In this document: positions 7,301 to 10,599 of the stretch, one piece after another
How the letters are laid out: every line of letters starts with the position of its first letter
Position numbering within the stretch: position 1 is the first letter of the stretch
Source of the DNA: Thiodiazotropha sp037382205
GTDB lineage: Bacteria > Pseudomonadota > Gammaproteobacteria > Chromatiales > Chromatiaceae
DNA length: 10,796 bases
Assembly (NCBI GenBank): GCA_037382205.1
Contig: JARRQD010000178.1
Location: forward strand, 1 to 10,796
Direction: 5' to 3'
The notes under the pieces: model-generated
Told to the model about the DNA's origin: nothing
The model's input: only the letters and a program-made list of their open reading frames with translations
Databases searched by the model: none
Position numbers and translations under genes: made by a program

Positions 7301-9444
7301 TGGTTACCGATCTGCTGATCATTTGGCGTCCATTGAATCAGACCCGTAGCGGTTTCGATGGTCATGCCCTGTGGAGCAGTTAACAAAACATATTCAAGGG
7401 TATCGCCAAATGAGGCATCCGGATCCGTTGCAGTTAGCTGGTATTGATAAAGCTGATCCTGTTCGGCACTGGTTACTGCGACACTGGTAATCAAAGGCGC
7501 ATCATTAAAATTGGCGATTTCCAAGCTATAGGACTGGGTTGACGCAGCACCTTGCGGATCCTCGACACTGACTGTCACATCTACAGCACCGATATTGGTC
7601 ACACCCGGTGTCCAGGCAATGAGTCCACTCGTGCTGTCAATTACCATCCCAGAAGGTGCGGTCAGCAGACTGTAGACGAGTGTATCGCCANNNNNNNNGC
7701 CATCCGCATCGGTTGCGTCCACATCATAGTTGTAGAGCAGGCTTTCGGTTGCTGTAGTTACCGGCACACTGTCTATAATCGGAGCACTGTTTGGTGCGGC
7801 TTCCACAGTCAAACGATAGCTTTGAGAGGCATTCCCGCCATTACCATCAGCAACCTGCACGGTAACATCGTGATTTCCAATCTGTGGCGCATCCGGGGTC
7901 CAGCTGATAAGGCCGCTTGCGCTATCGATTGTCATGCCTGTCAGTGTGGTTGCCAAGCTGTAGAGAAGCGTATCGCCATCCACATCGGTAGCATCCACAT
8001 CATAGTGATACGCCACGCCTTCGGTTGCTGTGGTGAGCGGCATACTGGTAATCGTCGGATCACTGTTCGGTGGCGCTTCCACAGTTAGACGATAGCTTTG
8101 CGTATCACTACCACCGTTGCCATCATCAACCTGGAGAGTGACCTGGTGTCCACCAAGCTGAGCACCAGTGGGCGTCCAATTGATGAGACCACTTGCAGCG
8201 TCGATTGTCATACCTGAAGGTGCCGAAGTTAGACGATAGACAAGGGTATCGCCATCGGGATCAACCGCTTCTACATCATAAGTATAGAGCTGACTAACAA
8301 GAGTGTTGAGCGGAGCATTCGAAATAATAGCGGGTGCGCCATTGCTCGGTGGCTTGACTTCCAGAGAGTAGGCCTGATTGACCGGATCTGTCGCACCATC
8401 CTTGACCAGGACTTTTACACTATGAGAACCGACCTGTGACAAAGTTGGCAGCCATTCGATCAACCCGCTTTGGGCGTCAATGGACATACCGACTGGCGCT
8501 TTATAAAGACTATAGGTCAGTGGATCGCCATCCGCATCGTTCGCTTCAACATCATATCGGTATTGCTGCCCTGCGATGGTAGCGGATACCGGTGTGGAGG
8601 TTACCACAGGCTGACTATTTACATACTTGACCTGTAACCACCAACTCTGGCTGGCGCTCTTGCCTCCACTATCCTCGACCACAACAGTCATTAAGTGCTT
8701 CTCATCAACACCAAAGTCTGGTACCCACTCAATCAGACCACTTTGCGGCTCGATGATGGCGCCCATAGGCGCCAAAGCCAAGCGATAGGCCAGGCTATCT
8801 CCCTCACTGTCTTCAGCCTCGACATCATATTGGTAGGTCTGACCAGAATTGATGCTCAGAATCGGCTCAGAGGTGATTTTAGGCGCATGATTAGGGGTCT
8901 TTGAATACGGCTGCAGTGTTATCGAGCAGGGGGCAGAGTCTTCGCTGTTACTACCATCTTCAAATAGCGCGTTAACCGTATAGGTGTGGGTCACACCATA
9001 ACTCACGTCTTTGTCGATCAGCTGAGTTTGGTTGACTTCACCGGCCAGCTCACGACCACTACTCAGGTGACGATATACCTGATAGCGATGTGCCTCTTTC
9101 AGTTTGTCCCAGACAATGACTACTTTGTCTTCGTCCGCACGACATTGGGGGCTCTCCTTAACAAGATCATCATCTGATGATTCACCGCTTCCACACTCAT
9201 CATCTGAGGTATGATTGCTTGTACAAAGCCGATCTTCCGATTCGTCATCATGCCCGCACCGCTCATCCTCTGAGGAGTGAGTTGTCGCGCAATATTCATC
9301 ATCTGAATAAGCATGATCAGCACTCAGCGCTTTATCTGAAGTAACACTTTCCCCTGCTGCCAACTGGCTGGTATAGGTGACAGCGAGCATCACAAGAAAC
9401 AACAGGGTGCGCGGATAGCAAGGCAACCAATTTACAATAGACAT
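1..9444 (-). CDS. Giant secreted multidomain protein: Ig-like repeats, VWA, beta-propeller, CARDB, RHS/YD repeats (C-terminus outside window)
   Basis: This is one uninterrupted frame of 3148 codons; the stop lies beyond the left edge. The ATG at 9444-9442 is preceded directly by an in-frame TAA (9447-9445), so no longer in-frame start exists nearby. A purine-rich GAGAG (9456-9452) sits 7 nt upstream as a ribosome binding site. The product begins with a Sec signal peptide and continues with FN3-like, about 15 He_PIG-like Ig units, VWA, two CARDB-like domains, an FG-GAP-type propeller and RHS repeats. The modules are typical of surface adhesion and of RHS polymorphic toxins or contact-dependent effectors. 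No PAAR or VgrG-type domain is seen, so Sec export is more likely than type VI loading. The substrate, partner and any C-terminal toxin cannot be read here. The reading frame passes through an 8-N gap at 7691-7698. Family assignment of the modules is firm; cellular function is inferred. Confidence 0.93.
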   Translation of the reverse strand, partial: MSIVNWLPCYPRTLLFLVMLAVTYTSQLAAGESVTSDKALSADHAYSDDEYCATTHSSEDERCGHDDESEDRLCTSNHTSDDECGSGESSDDDLVKESPQCRADEDKVVIVWDKLKEAHRYQVYRHLSSGRELAGEVNQTQLIDKDVSYGVTHTYTVNALFEDGSNSEDSAPCSITLQPYSKTPNHAPKITSEPILSINSGQTYQYDVEAEDSEGDSLAYRLALAPMGAIIEPQSGLIEWVPDFGVDEKHLMTVVVEDSGGKSASQSWWLQVKYVNSQPVVTSTPVSATIAGQQYRYDVEANDADGDPLTYSLYKAPVGMSIDAQSGLIEWLPTLSQVGSHSVKVLVKDGATDPVNQAYSLEVKPPSNGAPAIISNAPLNTLVSQLYTYDVEAVDPDGDTLVYRLTSAPSGMTIDAASGLINWTPTGAQLGGHQVTLQVDDGNGGSDTQSYRLTVEAPPNSDPTITSMPLTTATEGVAYHYDVDATDVDGDTLLYSLATTLTGMTIDSASGLISWTPDAPQIGNHDVTVQVADGNGGNASQSYRLTVEAAPNSAPIIDSVPVTTATESLLYNYDVDATDADGXXXGDTLVYSLLTAPSGMVIDSTSGLIAWTPGVTNIGAVDVTVSVEDPQGAASTQSYSLEIANFNDAPLITSVAVTSAEQDQLYQYQLTATDPDASFGDTLEYVLLTAPQGMTIETATGLIQWTPNDQQIGNHPVEVAVADTAGLSDSQSFQIEVAGLNAAPVITSLPITTATEGLAYHYDVEAADADGDPIRYGLISAPGAMSIDPQSGLIDWVPDNSMTNGNLSQNVYCRLPASSELQRPRAMDAVLVVDGSTSNQVTWPWVSDAMAALNADLKMIGIGAEPEQNRYGLVGFGKRVETQLLNGGLFGTIADLYEVSYDGASPGGGGAPENGLQALQFTIDNYPFRSDVVKNLVWIPDEPQQGSLSNGETLEAFTQRLVDGNFNVNVVTFMTIYCLDGRRALGIDAEGQGYVTDGAGGFGFCDIDRTPLETTTHGFYTNFTEPFVLPALLSGGAAWDIAAIRSLDQHESLRKAITSRMYHTSKVNEAEHGLADIAIQNLNITELQNSSATVEVNLVNRGLVQVDTPIQVSLLDANNVVATQTLANIAMDEERIVSFVIDRASIPSRLVVSVETESGVECLVDNNELTVPTVIAAATDDQGNRDTQLFAISVQNVNQQPVISSLPETQAYVGQTYSYQVTVDDPDRGDDHQFSLVAARAAQIDPDTGLFTYRPTREDVGEQSFTVTVSDLGSATDTQTFTLNVSDSYLLPAFDGPPDNNRATINQTYQFTPSVTVDPTASLTFSLMEKPAGMAIDANDGRIEWIPSDADINRLRLVSMMVRDQYGNRDSLSFMLFGDTENQPPAITTRPGEIVSLNQSYRYTLEYEDSNIREDYDLQIDSTVPNLVANLTQTHGVDNQYALINWSRIWVTGDYPRHLEAPDYLCKNPNNTAFSAALPIRKIGRRRISNIGHHLLAAPFTDTNLDGTIDRSDERAIFIIQYVGVGALLQAYDRSSDQPLWSHSIGDINSRPSKYYAPAIADINGDHVPDILMVQNGNRLLVAVSSDDGRVLWRSSVPVSDSQFYSGQITISDLQGDATPEIMAGHSVFDSQGNQLLHFDRIATTPVAGLSSPIYPVDINLDGVKDLVRGGVIYSASGAELWRAPFTDGHTSKLAYSAFANFDTDPQPEIVLVERSQDDPTVATVSLLDNDGQFLWGPNPIEYIGQPIIGNMDNDEELEIFIPGEDVLLDHLGHVRWHAEVTTRQDGNAAIAADLKGNGRVEILLNRDNRTRVLDSLTGIEMTYLYSGTVSSFAKPIVVDLEGDGRLEIASTGSIYLNLTSVEVDHAAQDLPQVIYQNWWQPQGLDRQLAINQSAPNPWSVNNSDQLVIPAQISFDDGLPDIWVDVPQGDHRQSVSVKVSNRGTADYSGSLAIELFAGDPSNGGQLLGARNFSDLAIRETRTFQFDNLIPADFVGQLVARAVPQTGVLECQTNNNMASAYTIDLTLSDNAGASATQNYLLGVEYNHALNTIATPTVPDVVEGELFELDLDILIRSFTDDNNSVFFYLYSGPEGMSVDPDSGVVRWTPPYGSAGMHSAQIYGDHLSGLSSQYLSINVLPTSNNPPQITSTPQYGTFAFQPFSYDVEATDPDGDSLSYSLLQSPTGMTIDANTGLIQWTPDSNGGFVVSVEVSDGSLWVTQDFTLIVELPNHSPEITSTPTYSVLQGQSYQYQVTATDPEGETISYALTNSPTGMQIDQATGLVTWIPSTDQIGVHSVEISASDTQGSSASQSYLLSVTNGAGNVPPVIMSTPTGNAVYDQLYNYDVNATDADGDTLSYRLVTAPQGMTINSASGNISWTPQTTQGGTHPVEIRVEDGRGGYAIQRYGLYASDGSSTNSLPEIQSQPGVNARVNLAYNYQLVATDEDGDTLSYSLVDAPAGMTISDAGLVTWTPDSVQTAQVRIQVSDGQGYVEQSWNLNVLDASTTLAVSLFIQPASVTEGETVTLQVVPQNGVDPIAISLTVDGSPVVLDNTNTAQMTASGLGSHAVVATVTDQYETVIENGSFQVNDFNSVTAPTVTLIGPADNSEITAPTPIIATIADDDLSVWELWLVPPGQSTVNLDQATLLASGTDTVDNQQIAEFDPTLLMNGLHRLFLRAIDAGDNQGFDDTIVQVTGDMKLGHFSITFKDLEVPLAGIPITITRTYDSRRRNEPLDFGQGWSVGYQDMYVRESRPAGFNWFLDSYQSGPLGVLTTYCVRPYEDNIVTITNPDGEVERFRAVASPECNEVLPVLDVEIVFEPLDGTDSTLEALNGNFGRLINQHLADAGSPDTPIDVSRYRLTTREGMSYELQQGTGIRTLTVPSGEVLTFSSDGITHSSGAAVSFVRDANGRIERIEAPDGETLQYAYDANDDLISFTDQAAATSSYSYINDHYLQDIFDARGERAIRNLYDTEGRLIGQIDAEGNQIDYVHDLQGRSQTVTDRRGNSRLLVFNERGDIIAETNALGETHQRSYDSYGNELSHTDPLGNITVSTYDNHGNPLTETDALGNTTTNTYSWYNQLETATAPDGRVTSFDYRNYIFRGGIRIDKRGPMVGITDGLGQSTQLGYDASGYLPLRLTDAEGNQTQYA
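1363..1917 (-). other. Two other Ig-like domains before the RHS region (about residues 2510-2694)
   Basis: The first runs from FIQPASVTEGETVTLQVV to NGSFQVNDF and has a conserved LGSHAVVATVTD strand. The second starts with APTVTLIGPADNSEI, contains an acidic IADDDLSVWELWLV segment and ends in LFLRAIDAGDNQ. Both look like bacterial Ig-like folds of a type different from the He_PIG repeats, and they are commonly found just before RHS N-terminal regions. Confidence 0.6.
1929..3303 (-). repeat. Last block of He_PIG-like Ig units 11-15 (about residues 2048-2505)
   Basis: Units start near 2050 (divergent, PTVPDVVEGELFEL), 2143 (PPQITSTP), 2231 (SPEITSTP), 2323 (VPPVIMSTP) and 2418 (LPEIQSQP). Four keep the GDxLSYxL, APxGMxI and GLxxWTP landmarks, and most keep the DxDGD linker. 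They are less alike at DNA level than units 4 and 5 of the first block, which suggests older duplication. Confidence 0.85.
3390..3762 (-). other. CARDB-like domain 2 (about residues 1895-2018)
   Basis: It repeats the plan of the first CARDB-like domain: SVSVKVSNRGTADYSGSLAI, then a FAGDPSNGGQLLG loop (typical of the CARDB y-x-G-dPxxGG motif), and the ending LECQTNNN (C2010). The second half of an Ig-like unit follows (LSDNAGASATQNYLLGV), mirroring the end of the VWA-CARDB cassette. Confidence 0.75.
3864..4977 (-). other. FG-GAP/VCBS-type beta-propeller (about residues 1490-1860)
   Basis: Eight calcium-loop motifs recur about every 40-60 residues: DTNLDGTIDRSDE (1502), DINGDHVPD (1562), DLQGDATPE (1613), DINLDGVKD (1658), NFDTDPQPE (1701), NMDNDEELE (1751), DLKGNGRVE (1794) and DLEGDGRLE (1840). 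Each is followed by a hydrophobic strand and an aromatic repeat such as LWRSS or LWRAP. This is the signature of integrin-alpha-like FG-GAP/VCBS blades, which hold calcium in D-x-D-x-D-G-type loops. The first motif is EF-hand-like and may belong to a separate cap. The number of blades, seven or eight, cannot be settled without a model. Confidence 0.85.
5047..5847 (-). repeat. Middle Ig-like units 8-10 (residues 1200-1466)
   Basis: Units start at QPVISSLP (1200), near 1295 and at QPPAITTRP (1383). They are more divergent than the first block: the DxDGD motif is mostly DPDRGDDH or absent, and unit 9 is joined by a DGPPDNN linker. Unit 10 breaks off after INWSR and ends in YLCKN (C1466), where the propeller cassette begins. 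Confidence 0.7.
5925..6237 (-). other. CARDB-like domain 1 (about residues 1070-1172)
   Basis: The segment after the VWA domain shows the CARDB pattern: a strand with ATVEVNLVNRG, then PIQVSLLD, a polar turn, and the closing ECLVDNNE (C1162), which matches the usual acidic NN ending of this cell-adhesion-related fold. It is followed at once by the second half of an Ig-like unit (TDDQGNRDTQLFAISV). Confidence 0.65.
6267..6972 (-). other. von Willebrand factor A domain (about residues 825-1060)
   Basis: A hydrophobic beta-strand AVLVVDGSTS ends in the DxSxS MIDAS metal-binding motif (residues 834-838). It is followed by a helix-rich segment, the strand RYGLVGFG, a glycine-rich loop GGGGAPENGLQAL like that of hemicentin/integrin-type VWA domains, and later strands KNLVWIPDEP and NVNVVTFMTIY. 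VWA domains bind protein ligands through a divalent metal. In this protein it is placed inside the Ig stalk and would be exposed at the cell surface. Confidence 0.8.
6714..6720 (-). repeat. C7 homopolymer (G7 in the coding strand) in the VWA glycine loop
   Basis: Seven C directly follow four G (6710-6713) on the plus strand, encoding part of the Gly-rich loop of the VWA domain. The frame is intact as sequenced. Such tracts can slip, so a phase-variable or mis-sequenced position is possible. Confidence 0.5.
7021..8886 (-). repeat. First block of He_PIG/cadherin-like Ig repeats, units 1-7 (residues 187-809)
   Basis: Each unit reads roughly APxITSxP, then YxYDVxAxDxDGDxLxY, APxGMxID, SGLIxWTP, and a final VxDGxGxxxxQSYxLxV. 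Unit starts are near residues 187, 278, 370, 462, 554, 649 and 743; units 2 to 4 start exactly 276 bp apart. The D-x-D-G-D motif is the usual calcium-binding linker type of such repeats. Units 4 and 5 are close at DNA level, suggesting recent duplication. Unit 5 contains the N gap. Unit 7 keeps only its first half and then runs into the VWA cassette. The block probably forms a rigid extracellular stalk. Confidence 0.9.
7691..7698. other. Assembly gap of 8 N inside Ig unit 5
   Basis: Eight undetermined bases interrupt unit 5 at the D-A-D-G / G-D-T loop. The four bases gcca occur on both sides of the gap. Compared with sister units, 12 nt (4 codons) are extra, so the frame is kept. Either a true loop insertion was not resolved, or contigs were joined across near-identical repeats. 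Confidence 0.95.
8898..9147 (-). other. Fibronectin III-like domain (about residues 100-182)
   Basis: The stretch has the FN3 landmarks: an early strand with VIVWDKLKEAHRYQVYR (W112, Y121, Y124), an LIDKDV turn (142-147), and the F-strand THTYTVNAL (152-160) followed by a serine-rich G-strand. Cysteines C101 and C173 bracket the domain and could pair. It links the acidic repeat to the first Ig-like unit. Confidence 0.6.
9166..9306 (-). repeat. Acidic Cys-containing 11-residue tandem microrepeat (residues 47-93)
   Basis: Just after the signal peptide the protein repeats an 11-residue unit: SDDEYCATTHS, SEDERCGHDDE, SEDRLCTSNHT, then a 10-residue SDDECGSGES and a partial SDDD. Every full unit has a Ser-acid-acid start and one Cys (C52, C63, C74, C84); His residues are scattered (H56, H65, H78). 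At DNA level the period is 33 bp, and tcatcatctga recurs on the plus strand. I do not recognise the family. Disulfide linkage or metal binding would fit the composition but is inference. Confidence 0.75.
9355..9444 (-). other. Sec signal peptide of the giant protein (residues 1-30)
   Basis: Residues 1-13 carry a single arginine (R12), followed by a hydrophobic core LLFLVMLAV (14-22) and a small-residue end SQLAA before G31. This is the shape of a signal peptidase I substrate; cleavage after A30 is the best guess. There is no lipobox cysteine at the cleavage point (C9 is too early), so a lipoprotein is unlikely. Confidence 0.8.
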
Positions 9445-9528
9445 TTACTTTCTCTCGAATCTACTAATGTAGTCCGTTATTCTGTTCTTAAAATTTGACA
9501 AAGGGCGTTGTTGAGTATCGCTAGGCAT
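9445..9528 (-). CDS. Possible 27-residue leader ORF abutting the giant gene
   Basis: ATG at 9528-9526 opens a 27-codon frame starting MPSDTQQRPLSNFKNR; its TAA (9447-9445) touches the ATG of the giant gene (TAAATG). The ribosome binding site of the giant gene lies inside this frame, so translation of the leader could be coupled to it. Its own ribosome binding site is weak (ACGAG directly before ATG), and I do not recognise the peptide. It may be chance. Confidence 0.25.
   Translation of the reverse strand: MPSDTQQRPLSNFKNRITDYISRFERK
9452..9460 (-). repeat. Copy 1 of ATTCGAGAG 9-mer, overlapping the giant gene's ribosome binding site
   Basis: The minus-strand 9-mer ATTCGAGAG occurs three times in the intergenic region: here, at 9604-9612 and at 10444-10452. 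This copy supplies the GAGAG that serves as ribosome binding site 7 nt before the ATG. Confidence 0.6.
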
Positions 9529-9536
9529 CTCGTTGG

Positions 9537-9680
9537 TTAACTTACCGAACGTGAAGCATGACTCATGTAGATTCTGGAGTGGTTACTGCTACTATCGAAC
9601 TCACTCTCGAATGGATCTACCGATATAGAGGCGCCGTTATTAGGCCTTAGACCAATCCTTCTCTTACTCAAAAATTCCAT
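9537..9680 (-). CDS. Possible 47-residue small ORF upstream of the leader ORF
   Basis: The frame starts MEFLSKRRIGLRPNNG at 9680-9678 and ends with TAA at 9539-9537, 8 nt before the start of the 27-residue ORF. A GAGTGAGAG purine stretch lies just upstream of the ATG, with the nearest part rather close. Codon use (AGA, AGG, ATA, CTA) is not that of a highly expressed gene. The peptide is basic at its start, serine-rich later, and unrecognised. Confidence 0.22.
   Translation of the reverse strand: MEFLSKRRIGLRPNNGASISVDPFESEFDSSSNHSRIYMSHASRSVS
9557..9567. promoter_or_regulatory. Short palindrome CATGACTCATG upstream of the giant gene
   Basis: Five-base arms around one central base, about 113 bp before the ATG of the giant gene. 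The size fits a small operator, but arms this short occur by chance. Confidence 0.2.
9604..9612 (-). repeat. Copy 2 of ATTCGAGAG
   Basis: It shares an 11-mer (ATTCGAGAGTG on the minus strand) with the third copy at 10444-10452 and lies within the 47-residue small ORF. Confidence 0.6.
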
Positions 9681-9835
9681 CACTCTCACTCATTGATCGA
9701 ACAAACATGAGTTCGTTAAATCAAACCTTCTGTAGTGACAAACACCACATATTGAATAGAAACAAGTGCCACCAAGTGATCCGATCCAGATCACAAGGCC
9801 ACTCTTAAATCGGGTTGAAATCAATAAAGGAGGGA

Positions 9836-9916
9836 ATGCGCAGAACAATGCCTAATGCCTCACAGACACTGCACGTTAAAACTCCTGAAAAACTTCTCCC
9901 AGTAAAATTTCCTTGA
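9836..9916 (+). CDS. Possible 26-residue small ORF with a strong Shine-Dalgarno
   Basis: AAGGAGGG (9827-9834) is a near-perfect Shine-Dalgarno, but it ends one base before the first ATG (9836) and 13 nt before a second in-frame ATG (9848), so neither spacing is ideal. The product starts MRRTMPNASQTLHV and stops at TGA 9914-9916. It lies opposite in direction to both neighbours. It may be a chance match. Confidence 0.15.
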   Translation: MRRTMPNASQTLHVKTPEKLLPVKFP

Positions 9917-10080
9917 GAAATCTCCGAACAATCTGTGAGCAACATTTTGATAGCAAGAAGCATTGTTTAATGCCCTAACTCTCAATGACAGGCTCTTTAA
10001 TCAGACCACTGCATTCGTATTTACAGGATCTTGATCGAAAACCTGAATGGTCGAGACTTATTTCGCAGATCTCAATCGTT

Positions 10081-10130
10081 ATGCAGACTTAATTGACTGC
10101 ATATCCATAAAAGTTCAACTGCATAATGCA
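10081..10130. promoter_or_regulatory. Cluster of ATGCA/TGCAT half-sites
   Basis: ATGCAG (10081-10086) and CTGCAT (10097-10102) form an inverted repeat with a 10-bp spacer; CTGCAT recurs at 10119-10124, and TGCATAATGCA (10120-10130) is a palindrome around one base. A further CTGCAT is at 10009-10014. The pattern resembles an operator cluster for an unidentified regulator. Confidence 0.3.
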
Positions 10131-10298
10131 ATCCATGTGCCAACGATATATTAAGGCATCAAAACAGGGGGCTTATCTTTCATATAAGCACAGTTAAAAC
10201 ATCGGTGATGTCAATTTTTCCGACAACAGACTGGCGGATTAGGCAAGCATGAACAACCGAATGGATTTTCAAACTGTCAACGTGACTATGGAAATTAA

Positions 10299-10314
10299 TG
10301 TGACGCAGTTCACA
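10299..10314. promoter_or_regulatory. Candidate CRP/Vfr-type binding site
   Basis: The 16-mer TGTGACGCAGTTCACA is a perfect TGTGA-N6-TCACA palindrome, the consensus of the CRP family, with the flank AA before it also matching. On the minus strand a perfect TTGACA (10280-10275) lies 29 bp away centre to centre, which would put the box at -61.5, the class I position; however, the matching -10 position reads GTTGTT and is poor. The regulated transcript is therefore unclear. Confidence 0.55.
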
Positions 10315-10443
10315 CTAATCAACATGAACCACAACTCTAAGTTGTTAACAATAATCCAGTAGAATAAGGAAGTACTTTAATTACTTAGAGAGGGAGCCGG
10401 GAGAACGACACACGACAATTTCATAATGTAAAATATTTCGACA

Positions 10444-10452
10444 CTCTCGAAT
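10444..10452 (-). repeat. Copy 3 of ATTCGAGAG, directly at the predicted start of the TATAAT promoter
   Basis: It begins at the last two bases of the TATAAT box and covers the expected transcription start. This placement would suit an operator or an initial transcribed sequence; that is inference. Confidence 0.55.
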
Positions 10453-10477
10453 TATATGTGGTGCAATTTGTCGTCAA
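10451..10477 (-). promoter_or_regulatory. Candidate sigma-70 promoter pointing towards the giant gene
   Basis: Minus-strand TTGACG (10477-10472) and a perfect TATAAT (10456-10451) are separated by 15 bp, shorter than the optimal 17. Transcription would start near 10444 and run left, giving either a leader of about 1 kb for the giant gene or a separate small RNA. Confidence 0.35.
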
Positions 10478-10599
10478 CACTTACCTTGATCACCATGCTT
10501 ACAGAGAAATCGAGGATATGGCTAAAAAATAGGTCAAGCAGGGTTCCCAGCGAACGGTAAATCTTTTATCACTATGGTTTGAAAAAAAGAGACAGCCAT

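Larger units (their letters stand above)
9445..10599. other. 1155-bp intergenic region without a recognisable large gene
   Basis: No frame above about 47 codons looks coding here, and I see no tRNA, rRNA, transposase remnant or CRISPR. Composition is more AT-rich than the genes (line 10081-10140 is 37% GC by count). It separates two co-oriented genes and holds the candidate promoter, CRP box, repeated 9-mer, TGCAT cluster and three short ORFs listed separately. No convincing stem-plus-T-run terminator was found behind tilS. Confidence 0.7.

Noticed and set aside
7021..8886. Regular 276-bp spacing considered as a CRISPR-like or satellite array
   Set aside because: The repeats translate as Ig-like protein units in frame and are far too long and divergent for CRISPR repeats.
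9496..9501. TTGTCA close to the giant gene as a -35 box
   Set aside because: No acceptable -10 hexamer lies 16-18 bp downstream; AACGGA and neighbours match poorly.
9776..9794. GTGATC-N7-GATCAC inverted repeat, considered as a second CRP site
   Set aside because: Arms are 3 bp further apart or more than the CRP spacing allows; it may be a small hairpin or chance.
10516..10559. GGGTTCCC/GTTC...GAAC stem near a second T-run, considered as a terminator or riboswitch part
   Set aside because: The best stem has only 4 base pairs, and no known riboswitch core could be recognised around it.
10583..10590. T-run on the minus strand just after the tilS stop, considered as an intrinsic terminator
   Set aside because: No GC-rich stem precedes the run, so the hairpin half of a terminator is missing.
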